From: Ridgeia piscesae
Lineage: Eukaryota; Annelida; Polychaeta; Sabellida; Siboglinidae
Reading direction: 5' to 3'
DNA length: 64,000 bases
Assembly (NCBI GenBank): GCA_025642075.2
Contig: JAODUO010000619.1
Span: 1 to 64,000 of the forward strand
Positions 42,801 to 53,200 of the stretch are shown here, one piece after another. The notes under the pieces were generated by a model that worked only from the letters and a program-made list of their open reading frames with translations, ran no database searches and was not told where the DNA came from. A program made the translations under genes and the position numbers. Numbering within the stretch: position 1 is the first letter of the stretch; the number at the start of each line of letters is the position of its first letter.

Positions 42801-45800
42801 AACATCTTCAGAAATGTATCATTTTATGTACATGGATACACTAACATTTGCAGTATATGAAATAGTGCGCAGCTGTACTGATAGATGCATAAACCTGTAT
42901 CAAGTCGTCACCAATATTATATGGCAGATTTCTGTCTAAGTTTGGGAAAACAGCAATAAAACATAACCTTTGCCTAATAGCCTTCTAGGAATCAATGAAA
43001 ACATTCAATAAGTACGAAAACTAAACTGAAGACCTTCAACAAGAAAATGTACCACATTACCTTGAAAGTTTTGATAGAGGCAGCACCGTCCTGGTGACGC
43101 TGGTAGTCAAAGCGAGAGAATGAGCCTTTGAGCTTGGCACCAGAGTGGCGTACGTCAAAAGTCTCCTCAACGGCGATGTTGCCCCAGTGCGATACCTCGA
43201 CAAGACGATGCATGTCCGTGACGGTCAGGAAGGGACTGTTGTTCTCTGAATGAATCACCATCTCACCCTGAAAGTGGGAAACATTGTCAAGTAAAGCAAC
43301 TTTCATTAGCCATAGTGATTAGAGCAAATAACATGGTAATGATTTCAAAACTTTAAAAATTAATCTTCTTCAGCAATACTGTGTAATTCCATTTGCTAAT
43401 TCACACAAACCGACTAGCTGGTAACTATTGGTAAAGGAGTAAGTGATACACTGGTACCACAATAACCACATACACAATTTTCAAACCTGACTAGGCTCTT
43501 GCATTAGTGATGGTAAGGTGGTACTACGGGGCAATGAGTGCAATTGACGTTCTTCTTCAATCGCATAGTTCTTAAAAATAGATCATATCATATCTTTACT
43601 TTTTCATTAACTACTTTTGATATTTCTGTATTCTTTCTTTGTTACCTTTAGGAAAAGTGCATTGTTAGTTTACCGGGATTGCAACATATACTGTTTTTTA
43701 GTTTTAAATCAAATTGTAACAACTTAAATTTGGGTTTTTATATTTTGCCGGACTAGTAAAGCTTTTGGCGGAATAGTAAATGTTTTACTTTACTAGTCCT
43801 GCTGTCTAGTAAGATACATGCTGAAGTTCTACCCCTGATATAGCATTCAGCACACAATCTTACATTATAAAATATCAATAACTTTTTTCAAACGTGCTTG
43901 TTGGCATTATTCTGCAAAAGTTATGTTAGCCAATACAATTGAACCTGCTGCATATGAAAAACATCCACTAAATTTGTGATTCTGCGCGAGTCTGTCAAGA
44001 AATGATGCTATCCTCACCTGGCTGAATGGTGATTTCTTCTCATATGGACCATATGTGATGGAGTTCTCTGCTGTCACTACGGGTTTCGTCTTCGTGTACG
44101 ATTCAATTGTGCTGGAAAAGCAGTTAACGGTAGTCGTCTGCTCAGTGGTCATGTAGGGTGAGTAGTAGTACACATTTCCAGTGAACAGCATGAACTGTTT
44201 CTCGGCCTGCGTGATCTGTGCTGGGTATGGCTTCATGGCATTTGCAAACACCGTCTCAACATCAACCGTAATCTTTGCACCGGCATCCAGGCGCTTCGGG
44301 AATTCCACGCGATAGAATTTTGCATTTCTGAAAGAGAACAAAATTAATACTTATTCAAAATCAATACGTATTATCATGAAGATTAACTCTGCATTATTGT
44401 TTTCAATTTTTTTTATTCAATACAAAATCTATTCTGTACTCATGTTTTTAAAAATCAGAAAAATGCTTGTGTGAATTGTGCACCGTTAGAGCTGAAAGCT
44501 AACTATGCTTTAAGATTCATCCCTGTTTATACCTTCCTTTGCATAAAACCGGTAAAAGTGTCCTCCACTCTCATGTCCTGTCTTGACTCATCCTCATACG
44601 TAAGGGGTAACTGTGGCCGATTACATCAGTACGAGTTATTCTCCACATCTGGCACATCCCTTTAAAAAAACTCCTCTTTTAACGTCAGCCAATGATATCA
44701 CCCACGAGGAACAAGGTCGGCTTCCAGTCATGTGATATAATATTTTGGGTGATTTCAGCCACCTGCTACTAGTATTACATGCAATGTTTCGGACGTGAAT
44801 TATATTGGGACCCCACTAGTCATTGTAACCATCTTCAAATTGGAGGCGGGTATTCCCAGTGTTTTCCCTTCGCTGACAGCCTGACACAGTAGTAACTAAC
44901 AAAGTTGATTGCTATTATTGTATAGTTCGACTTCGTTCATTCCCCAGCTTTATGGAGACAATTTGCCATGGGTATAGTAGCGTAACACAACGATCCCAGG
45001 CTTGCGAGGATGGTCTTGGTTCAACAGCAGGCCAAACACAAAGAAAACTTCATCATGGCAATTTGAGGATGCTGCCATAAAATGTAATGCTTACAACACA
45101 TGAATCTAATTATCTTACCTTTGCCCGGCTATTGTAGTTTCTGCCACTTTCAGTTTTTCGTCATCATCTCCAGTTGATTTTATCTACAAAATACAAGTGA
45201 TTCGTACGCTATATACAGAATCAACGAGAATCAACATACAACAGGGTTATCCCAACAACAAAACATGTAAAAATAAAGTCATGTTTGTTCATGAAATGAT
45301 GGAAGATCAATGCCGGTAATCATCACATTCTCACTTCCATAGATGCCTATGCACAGTTGTATATAATTTATGTTATCTTACAGGTTCTTTTCTGGCTAGT
45401 ATTAGGCATTCCTGCCTCTTGTGCCAGCTCTGTCTTGAGCATTGTTTTGAGACTGCGCATGCGTCTAAAGGTGACACAGTCCATCCTTTTTTATAGGATG
45501 ATTTTTCCACAGTTTATCAATTCTTACCTCTCGTTATTGAATCATTTCCCCTTAAGGTAGGACACTGGTCGGGAAATGGATTCTGATGATATCTCAACAA
45601 CCAGAGAAGCAATCTTAATAAAACTTTCAGGATGTATGTCTGGTGGGAAAAGATGACCAACTGTATAATTTCATCTCATTTGCATAATCATAACCATGGC
45701 AACCGGCTTTTCTGTGAAAATAGGTATGCATGATTTTGCGGGAGGTCTTGCAGAAAAACTAAGCATATGTTTCCTTCTTTTTTTGTTTGTCATGATTCAC

Positions 45801-46719
45801 TGAAGTGTTGTTGAGTGCAATAATGCTGTTTTTGTTCAATCCCTTACAAAATTTATTATCAAAAAGAAGTTGCGAAGAATTATTTTCATTTTTCCAAATA
45901 TTATAACAACTTCAGTCATCAATAAAAAATTTCGTATAAAAGCTATCATGTTTAAAAAGCATCATTGCACTCACTGTACTGTAAGGAATACTTGGTAAAA
46001 AAATCAGACTCCTAACTTTGGTACTTTTTACGGGAGACCTCCCGCAAAATTGCAATATTGTTGAAAAGTAAGTTTTGAGAAAACGGCAAAAAATCAAATG
46101 AACATCAAATATTTTTAATAACACCAGTGTAAAGTCACCATTATGACTGTTTTTTATACCAGCAACATGTGGTAAATATATAATGAAAGTGTGTAAACCA
46201 TATTCAGTACTTATATGGAAAAAATATATAATTTACACAAGTTAAGGTCACTGGTGAAAGCACGCTGACTGTATGGAACACAGCTCAGGGAGCTTCAGAC
46301 TCATAGAGTCCCCCCCTTGGCCTCCTGTCGCACTCCCAGCTGCAGCTTCCCCAGAGCCTTCATCTTCCTGGACGTCTTGGACACTGCTTTGTGGCATGGT
46401 TGGCTATTCGCAGTCTCATAAAGAGACGCAACCCTCACAACTTCAGCTACAGGTGACACGCCGAGGCTGTCTATAGCGTCAACTAGTGCAGTTGCCACCT
46501 TGTTGTGCTGCATGACAGCCAGTGCAACTGCCAACTCAGCTGTCTTCTTTGCCACGGTGCTTTGATTTTGGAGCCCTCCTCCAGACTGTGGCATGGAGGC
46601 TCTCAGTGGGATTGGATGTTTGAATTACTTCTTGCAACGGCGAAGAAATTCATCACTGGCCAAGCGCACTCATACATTGTATATGTATTATGTAATGTTT
46701 TTATGAAATAAAATGTATA

Positions 46720-46750
<31 letters not shown>

Positions 46751-46775
46751 CATAGGTATATACCTATGTGTAGGG

Positions 46776-46819
<44 letters not shown>

Positions 46820-49800
46820 TATATGTATACATACACACATACATCTATTCCTAAATAATTGGTCAGTTTCATAGACACATATCATAAATGATAAGCATAC
46901 TGTCACAATAATGTTTTGATGAATTATTTAATGTTAAATAAACTGTTTAAATTACCTAAAATAGTTCTCATATCTGATAAGAAAAAATTATGTTAGAAAA
47001 GTAAATCCAACAACAGTACCACCTTTTGTTTTACATTAATTCCACACTTGGTTAATATGAATGAAACAAATTCAGTCAAATTAGTTTCTGTAATAAATAA
47101 ATAAATAAATAAATAAATAAATGTAACTTCTTCGAATAAATCTCAGTTCTTCCGACTGGTAGAGTTACAAAGTTCGTCGGCGCCAGCGCCGCTGTCACTG
47201 TCTATGACAGTGCGCGTCGCCCTCGGCCGTAGGCGTAGCCTACGCGGCATAGCAACGCCAGCCCGACGTCGCCGTTTCTTTCCCAGTTCGCTGCTGCTTC
47301 CGCGGGTCCGTTGCGCGATTGAACAGCGTCATGCAGGCTGTTCATGCAACCTCCCGCGCATTCAGCTCATTTGCGTTTATTGTGTCATTTCTTTCTTTAA
47401 AATTGGTGAACACTACGGAACCTTCGTCGATCGGACGCCATGACACATACAGGTCAATCATCTTGAAGCCGCACCGTGATTGGCTGGCGTCGTTGCATAA
47501 GGTTAATTTTAAATAGCTACGTGACCGCGATCACCATATATGGTTCGCATGAGGTCGGGCTGCCAAGCAACCGGCTCAGACAATTGGTGATTGGATAGTT
47601 TTGTGGCACTTTCGCCGCCGATAACAAATTTATGTACGGATGTCGTCGACTTTTGACTTCGGCAGCGTACGGAAGGGATCATTTCCAACACGACGATACC
47701 AAACATGGCCGCTTTGCAAGGAGCAATGTTTACGTTTGAGCGCGCTGAAAGTTGGCCCGTTTCCGTCGATTTAAAAGTCCATCCGCCATAACGACATTAG
47801 CAGCAAGTTGGGTAGCGACATATTTAATCGTTTTTTTGACACTTTTAGGTCGAATTCAGTGAAATAAAGTTAGCAACATGTGTGGAATACATCGTTCGAT
47901 CTGAAAATCCACTTTATTAAAAATCGACCGTTTTATCATTTCCTGGCAATTCCCGACCCGCGGCATACGTTAATGTAAAAAAATTTGATGTAACAGAAGA
48001 ATCATATTTCCCAGTTAATATTTTTGTAAATTTCTATCATGTCTCCCTAAGACAACGGTATGAAAGAGTTGGTAGGTCTAATGTTTTTAGGCGTTCTTTA
48101 TAATCAAGTTCTTTATATCCAGGAATTAATTTAGTTGCTCGACGCTCAACATTTTCAAGTGCTGTTATGTGCTTCATTAAATACGGATTCCATACCTGGT
48201 TTGCATACTCAATATGTGGTCGGACAAGAGACTTAAAAACCGTAGAAAAACACTTGTCATCTAGGTATTCAAAAGTGCGGAGAATTATCCCCATCATAGA
48301 ATTGGCTTTATTAATTTTTTCTGACATGTGCCTCAAAGTTAAGTGATGAGTCAAAAGTTACTCCAATATCCTTGACTGTTTCTGCTTTATTGTTTTCTGA
48401 TCTTTACCCATTGTGTATCCATCATTTCTTATGGAGGAACGTCCAATTCTCATTTTGCAACATTTACCAGGATGAAATTTCAACAGTGATGTTTCTGACC
48501 ATTTTACAGCTGATGTGAAATCTTTTTGTAGGTTGTTGCAGTTCTCTTCATTATAAATAGGGTTAACAAGTTTCATATCATCCGCAAATAAGAAAATATG
48601 AGAATCTTTTATAACGTCAGGTAAATCATTTATGAAGATAACAAAAAGAAGAGGGCCGATCACGGATCCTTGTGGTATTCCACTGATCATGCAACATTGC
48701 TTTCCCATTTCTGCAACTTCTCATGCAAATGTTCATGTTGTATTATTAGAAAATTTAATGTTTTGCAATGCTTACTATCAAGGTTAGCCTATTTCATTCG
48801 AAGTGTCTACGCGTACGTGAGCCGTATCTTTAGACCCGTGGCCTAACCGTACGTGAGGATGCGTGCGTATCCTGTTTTTCAATTCTGCGCAAGCATGCTG
48901 CGTCCGTCTCGTCACATCAAGGGAGCGATTTTGTTCGACATTGTTAGATTTACTGACTGCCATAGGGCTACATATGTCAACATGCGAAAAAATAACACGC
49001 ACAAAATCTCACGTATATTTAGAACTGAGTGCCAAAAGAGCTTCCGTTCGTACGTACATCAACATGCATGCGCGGGAAAAAATCACGTACTTTTATATTT
49101 GTTTGCTAAAGATACGGCATGCACGCGCGAAAACACTCACCTAGGGCTACTTTTAGATCTGAGTTCTAAAAATACGGCAATAGAGCTTATGTATATAAAC
49201 ATGCATTTTCGGGGAAACTTTTGGAACTGACAGCTATTAATGATAAGGCTCACGTATAGAAATCATGCTCATGCGCTTATCGAATGCCGTACCTTAGATA
49301 AACGATGCTAAAAATACAGCTCACGTAACCGAAAATAAAAGCATACGCATGCGCAGTATGAATGCCGTACGTTTAGACTGGCGGCCTAAACGTACGGCTC
49401 ACGTACGCGTAGCCACTACCTATTTCATTCCCGCTTGGCTTCACTGACAAATGCAGGCGGCTACAAGATATTAATGCAGAGATGTTTTATGTGCGTCGAA
49501 ATCGACGTACATGACTAGGTATACTAAAAAACAGCATCGCCACCGGCATCAGACATAGAATGGTCAATGCCAATACATGATAATAACAGATCCCTCAGTC
49601 ACAATCGTATAATACCGGTATATTTGTGTAGACACATTGACATTAGCATTACGGGTTTAGCTGTAAATATATACCAACTGAGTAACAACTTACCAGTGCC
49701 CCTATATATGACAATCGATCAGATAAAGCATCATCCACAGCATATATAAAATACTTTTCTGCTGATTTGCCGGTATTTTCTATGGTAACGCTGCTCGAAA

Positions 49801-49942
49801 TCTTGACGATGTGAGTTGTCAGATCGACGGTTCTTTTGACTTCGACATTGACAAGATCTGCATTAACCGTATCCTGGCTAACCGTAAAGCATACTACTAA
49901 CACTGCAGATAATAATGCAAATTGAAAACTTAGCCGACGCAT
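39849..49942 (-). CDS. RPN1: Ribophorin I, oligosaccharyltransferase subunit, complete
   Basis: RPN1 is the ER-membrane subunit of the oligosaccharyltransferase that N-glycosylates nascent proteins; it presents substrates to the catalytic subunit and helps anchor the complex at the ribosome/translocon. Ten exons (minus strand): 49942-49694, 45183-45119, 44327-44018, 43267-43061, 42631-42439, 42035-41936, 41545-41407, 41063-40944, 40589-40344, 40031-39849. Phases agree; the total is 1812 nt, 603 aa (human is 607). Seen: signal peptide ([18 protein letters not shown]), [60 protein letters not shown] (a kept glycosylation sequon, GNIS), [33 protein letters not shown] (transmembrane) with VRLDFSIS, and a charged cytosolic coiled coil. 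Start, stop and splice sites are intact. A minus-strand AATAAA at 39284-39279 is the likely polyadenylation signal. Function rests on family identity. Confidence 0.97.
44590..45020 (+). repeat. Interspersed repeat, copy 2 of 2, in RPN1 intron 2
   Basis: Collinear with 35790-36235 over about 430 bp with frequent substitutions. Its right end is about 100 bp from the second RPN1 exon. Confidence 0.6.
45545..46260. other. RPN1 intron 1, part with short inverted repeat
   Basis: Contains TTTTGCGGGAGGTCTTGC at about 45735 and its near complement ACCTCCCGCAAAATTGC at about 46037. The sequences TTAAGGTAGGACACTGG (about 45552) and TTAAGGTCACTGG (about 46242) lie at either side in direct orientation. 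A degenerate transposon is possible; no clear ends. Confidence 0.3.
46301..46594 (-). other. Coding-like block of unknown origin in RPN1 intron 1
   Basis: An open minus-strand frame of 97 codons with composition unlike the surrounding AT-rich intron: [61 protein letters not shown] do not recognise a family. It could be a transposon ORF fragment. No splice sites were assigned. Confidence 0.3.
46715..46850. repeat. (TA)n and CA microsatellite cluster
   Basis: TA runs at about 46719-46750 and 46780-46806, followed by ACACAC and ATACATACACAC. No coding content. Confidence 0.9.
47170..47800. promoter_or_regulatory. CpG-rich island with CArG box in RPN1 intron 1
   Basis: CpG is frequent here (GGCGCCAGCGCCGC, GTGCGCGTCGCC, CGACGTCGCCG, CGCGGGTCCG) in an otherwise AT-rich intron. 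CCATATATGG at 47534-47543 is a perfect SRF-type CArG motif. It may be an alternative or unrelated promoter, or a GC-rich transposon remnant. Confidence 0.35.
48000..48725 (-). mobile_element. CR1/Jockey-like LINE RT fragment in RPN1 intron 1
   Basis: Minus strand: [33 protein letters not shown] (FADD box at 48588-48577), [15 protein letters not shown], then after a frameshift near 48355 [36 protein letters not shown] and [20 protein letters not shown], ending [11 protein letters not shown] and, in another frame, [11 protein letters not shown] near 48010. Only the 3' half of RT and the C-terminal domain remain, the usual 5' truncation. Confidence 0.88.
48788..49430. mobile_element. Foldback-type non-autonomous element with 12-bp flanking direct repeat
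   Basis: CCTATTTCATTC occurs at 48788-48799 and again at 49419-49430. Inside, CTACGCGTACGTGAGCCGTA near the left end has its reverse complement near the right end (TACGGCTCACGTACGCGTAG, about 49392-49412), with imperfect pairing continuing inward for another 40 bp or so. The interior has several CGTACG/ATACGG units and two or three related blocks around CATCAACATGC and GAACTGAGT. No ORF. The superfamily is unclear. Confidence 0.65.
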
Positions 49943-50267
49943 GACGGCAGTTGAAGATGAAGGCTGATTTTGCTAAATGTTTCTAAACCCTTCCTCCTAC
50001 ATTACAGGGAATCCCTAGCCTCGTTTTCAACCAATCGACGTGGCGATTCCCGACGCGTGTCGCTTACTGACGTGTGTGACTTTATAAATAAAGTTTAAAA
50101 CGAATAGCATGCACTACATTCTGTGTCCCGTTTCTCCAAATGCATAAATAATTATAAATTCAACAATTTATATAAGCATACTTAACATAAAAAATAATTG
50201 TTCATTGCGCCAGTTTCCGAGATTACGTTGAAATTTCGCGCCAAAATGGACGTTTATAATTTCCAAT
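49943..50267. promoter_or_regulatory. Shared bidirectional promoter, RPN1 (-) and IPO9 (+)
   Basis: Only 325 bp separate the two start codons. Visible elements are CCAAT at 50031-50035, ACGTGG at 50038-50043, TGACGTGT at 50068-50075 and the TATA-like TTTATAAATAAA at about 50081-50092. TGACGTG(G/A)-type cores are known ATF6/XBP1 targets and would suit an ER protein. Regulation is inferred, not shown. Confidence 0.6.
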
Positions 50268-53200
50268 ATGGCGGGGGACGGTGACAGAAGTCGGTCCCTG
50301 AAGGAGGCATTATATGAAAGTTTAATTGCAATATTGTCCCCAGAACAAGCGGTTAGAGCAGCAGGAGAGGAACAGGTCAAAGCTCTCGAAGTAACTGAGG
50401 GTGTGTTGCGCTCTTCTTTTGCATGTAAATAAATGACAGCGAGTTAATGTGCCCGTCTGTGAACGGCGATCAAAATGAAAACACGTTTCGACCGATAACA
50501 TGCAATATCAATCAGCTGAGCGAGACTGCAGTTTAACAAATACCGTAACATGTTTGCGTTTTGACTAAACAGTTGACGCTAGACAAGTAACAACAACCTG
50601 AACAACATCAGTATGTTTGCCGGTAACTGCGGAGATGACAATTGTGAGCGATAATAGAGTTATTTCAACGGGTACCCATTTCAACGCATTTCGGGTGGTT
50701 CGGATTATTGTCAGAATGCACAAAAGCTAGTGGCAATGCTTCAACCCCATAGTCACAATGCCCCAGTGATTTTACTCTACGTAAACCTACGTATATAAAT
50801 TAATGCAATTGTAGATATTAAAACATTACATATTATATGCATAATTAACATAGAAATTACGTTTCATTGACATTCTGTATATTTTTTTAAAGCAACTTGT
50901 TTTGTCTTCATATATTTATATTATATGTATATATATATATACACATACATTATATTAGATTGTATTACATAACCTATCTTACATAATCTACCTAACATGT
51001 ATGAATGTATCGTATGTGTGCTTTGAAGCTGTCGGTTCAGACCGGGCCATCAGTTTTCAAATTCTGCTAGCCTGATGGGCCATTGATTTCAATCCGACAG
51101 ACCACTATATTTCCATATACCAACCCTTCATAAACAAATGACACAACCTTAATACCTTAGTCTATTTAATATTTCAATCAACAATATACAAATTGGCGAC
51201 GATCTATGGCGACAGGATGTTGGGCGTCGTGTTTTTAGTGTGTCGGAAGGACACTGTGCATGCACCAATACGATCGGGACATTCTGCTGCACATCAGGGA
51301 TACCGTGAGTGTGACATGCAACCAAACTTTCGTTTTAATGACATTGTTTTACCCGGTCAAAACTGGGTCACACACCAGTCGGCCAACGCCCGTGGTCAAT
51401 GGATGCGTAAACGGGGTAGACGAGACGGAGCCCTGTTGAGGCTATGCTGTCGAAATTTACGACTCCCACTACCGTCTATATTCCTATCAAATGTTGGCTC
51501 TTTACGCAACAAGACCGATGAGTTTCTGTGCAATCTACAAACTAAAAGAGATTACAAAGATTGCTCTATATTTTGCTTCATAGAGACATGACTGGATGCC
51601 ACCATTCCTGATTCAGCCATGCAGCCCCCCGGACTAACCATCTACAGAAGTGACCGGTCTCGCGACGAGACTGGGAAGGCTCGCAGAGGGGGTGTTTGCA
51701 TCCTAGTAAATGATCGCTGGGCTACCAATGTCAAGATTTTGTCAAAAACGTAATCTGTTGACATAGAAACTCAAAATTGTCTGTCAGCCTTTCTACTTGC
51801 CCATAGAGTTTTCCAGCATAATTCTGACTGCCGTGTATATACCCCCTAACACAGATGCCGCCGTGATTCAACTGACTGACATCGTCACGCAGGCTGAACA
51901 TTCTCAACCAGACACGTTTGTTATTGTGACGGGTGATTTTAATAAAGCCAATCCGAAGAAAGAGATGCTGAAGTTCATACAGCAGGTGACATGGGCAACT
52001 AGGGATGGTAGAACTCTTGACCATTGTTATACAACCATCAAGGGTGCGTACCGTTCCATCCCTCGCGCATCACTCGGCCGCTCGGACCATGCCATGGTTG
52101 ACCTAGTGCCGACTTACAAACAGCAATAGAAGTGTGTTAAGCCAACCATGAAAACTGTGAAACAGTGGTCAGTGAATGCAATGGAGACACTTCGAGGGTG
52201 TTTTGAATGCACTGATTGGGGAGTGTTCAAAGAGGCCGCAACCGACATTCACGAATACACAGAGACAGTCAGCGATTACATCACCTTTTGCGAGGGTCTC
52301 TGTATTGTATTCCAACGAAAACAATAACAAGCTACCCCAACGACAAACCGTGGTTCAATACTTATATCAAACACAAGTTACAGGCGAAATAAGATGCGTA
52401 CAAAGACAAATACAAGAAAGAGAGATATGCAGCAGAAAAGGCCGGCAAGGCCAAATACCGTGACAAGCTTGGGGAGAATCTCACCACCAACAACTCTAAG
52501 AACATTTGGCAGGGTCTCAAGGCCATAATCAACTATAAGCTGTCTCCCAAGAACACTACGGCTACCGACACTAATCTTCCTGACAGATTGAATTACTTTT
52601 ATAGCCGGTTTGATAAACTGAACACTACTTCTCCTTCCTCTATCACTCCCTCCTCATCCCTATCTCTTTTCACAGTTGACGAATATGTTGTTAGACGCAT
52701 GTTTCAATGTCTAAATAGCAGAAAGGCTGCCGGTCCGGATAACATCTCTCCATGTTTACTTAAACTGTGTGCCGACCAGCTGTCGGGTGTATTCACAGAC
52801 ATTCAATGCTTCAAAAAGTCAACTATCATTCCTGTACCCAAGAAATGTACAGCCTCTTGTTTAAACGATTACAGGCCTGTTGCCTTGACTTCTGTAGTCA
52901 AGAAGGCACTTGCTCCTGCAGTTTCTGAAATCAATTATTGATCTACCGGGGTAATGCTTGACCAATTTCAATTTGCATATCGCAACAATAGATCTGTTGA
53001 CGACGCTGTCGCTCTAGGATTGTTTTACGTTCTTCAACATCTCGACAGCCCAAATACTTACGCTAGGACCCAAAAACACACCAATGTCTTGTTTACGTAA
53101 TTATGTTGGCCAGTCTTTAAATGACGCTAAAATTGTGTAGTGCAAATATTATGTAGAAGTATTATGTGTTGTAAAGCGCCATTATGATTAACAATTGTGG

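Noticed and set aside
50031..50043. CCAAT plus CGTGG as a canonical ER stress response element
   Set aside because: ERSE needs CCAAT-N9-CCACG and ERSE-II needs ATTGG-N-CCACG; spacing and orientation here fit neither, so only the cores are noted.
50246..50285. Earlier ATG at 50246 as the IPO9 start
   Set aside because: It is out of frame with the importin-9 sequence and stops after a dozen codons; 50268 gives the conserved N-terminus.
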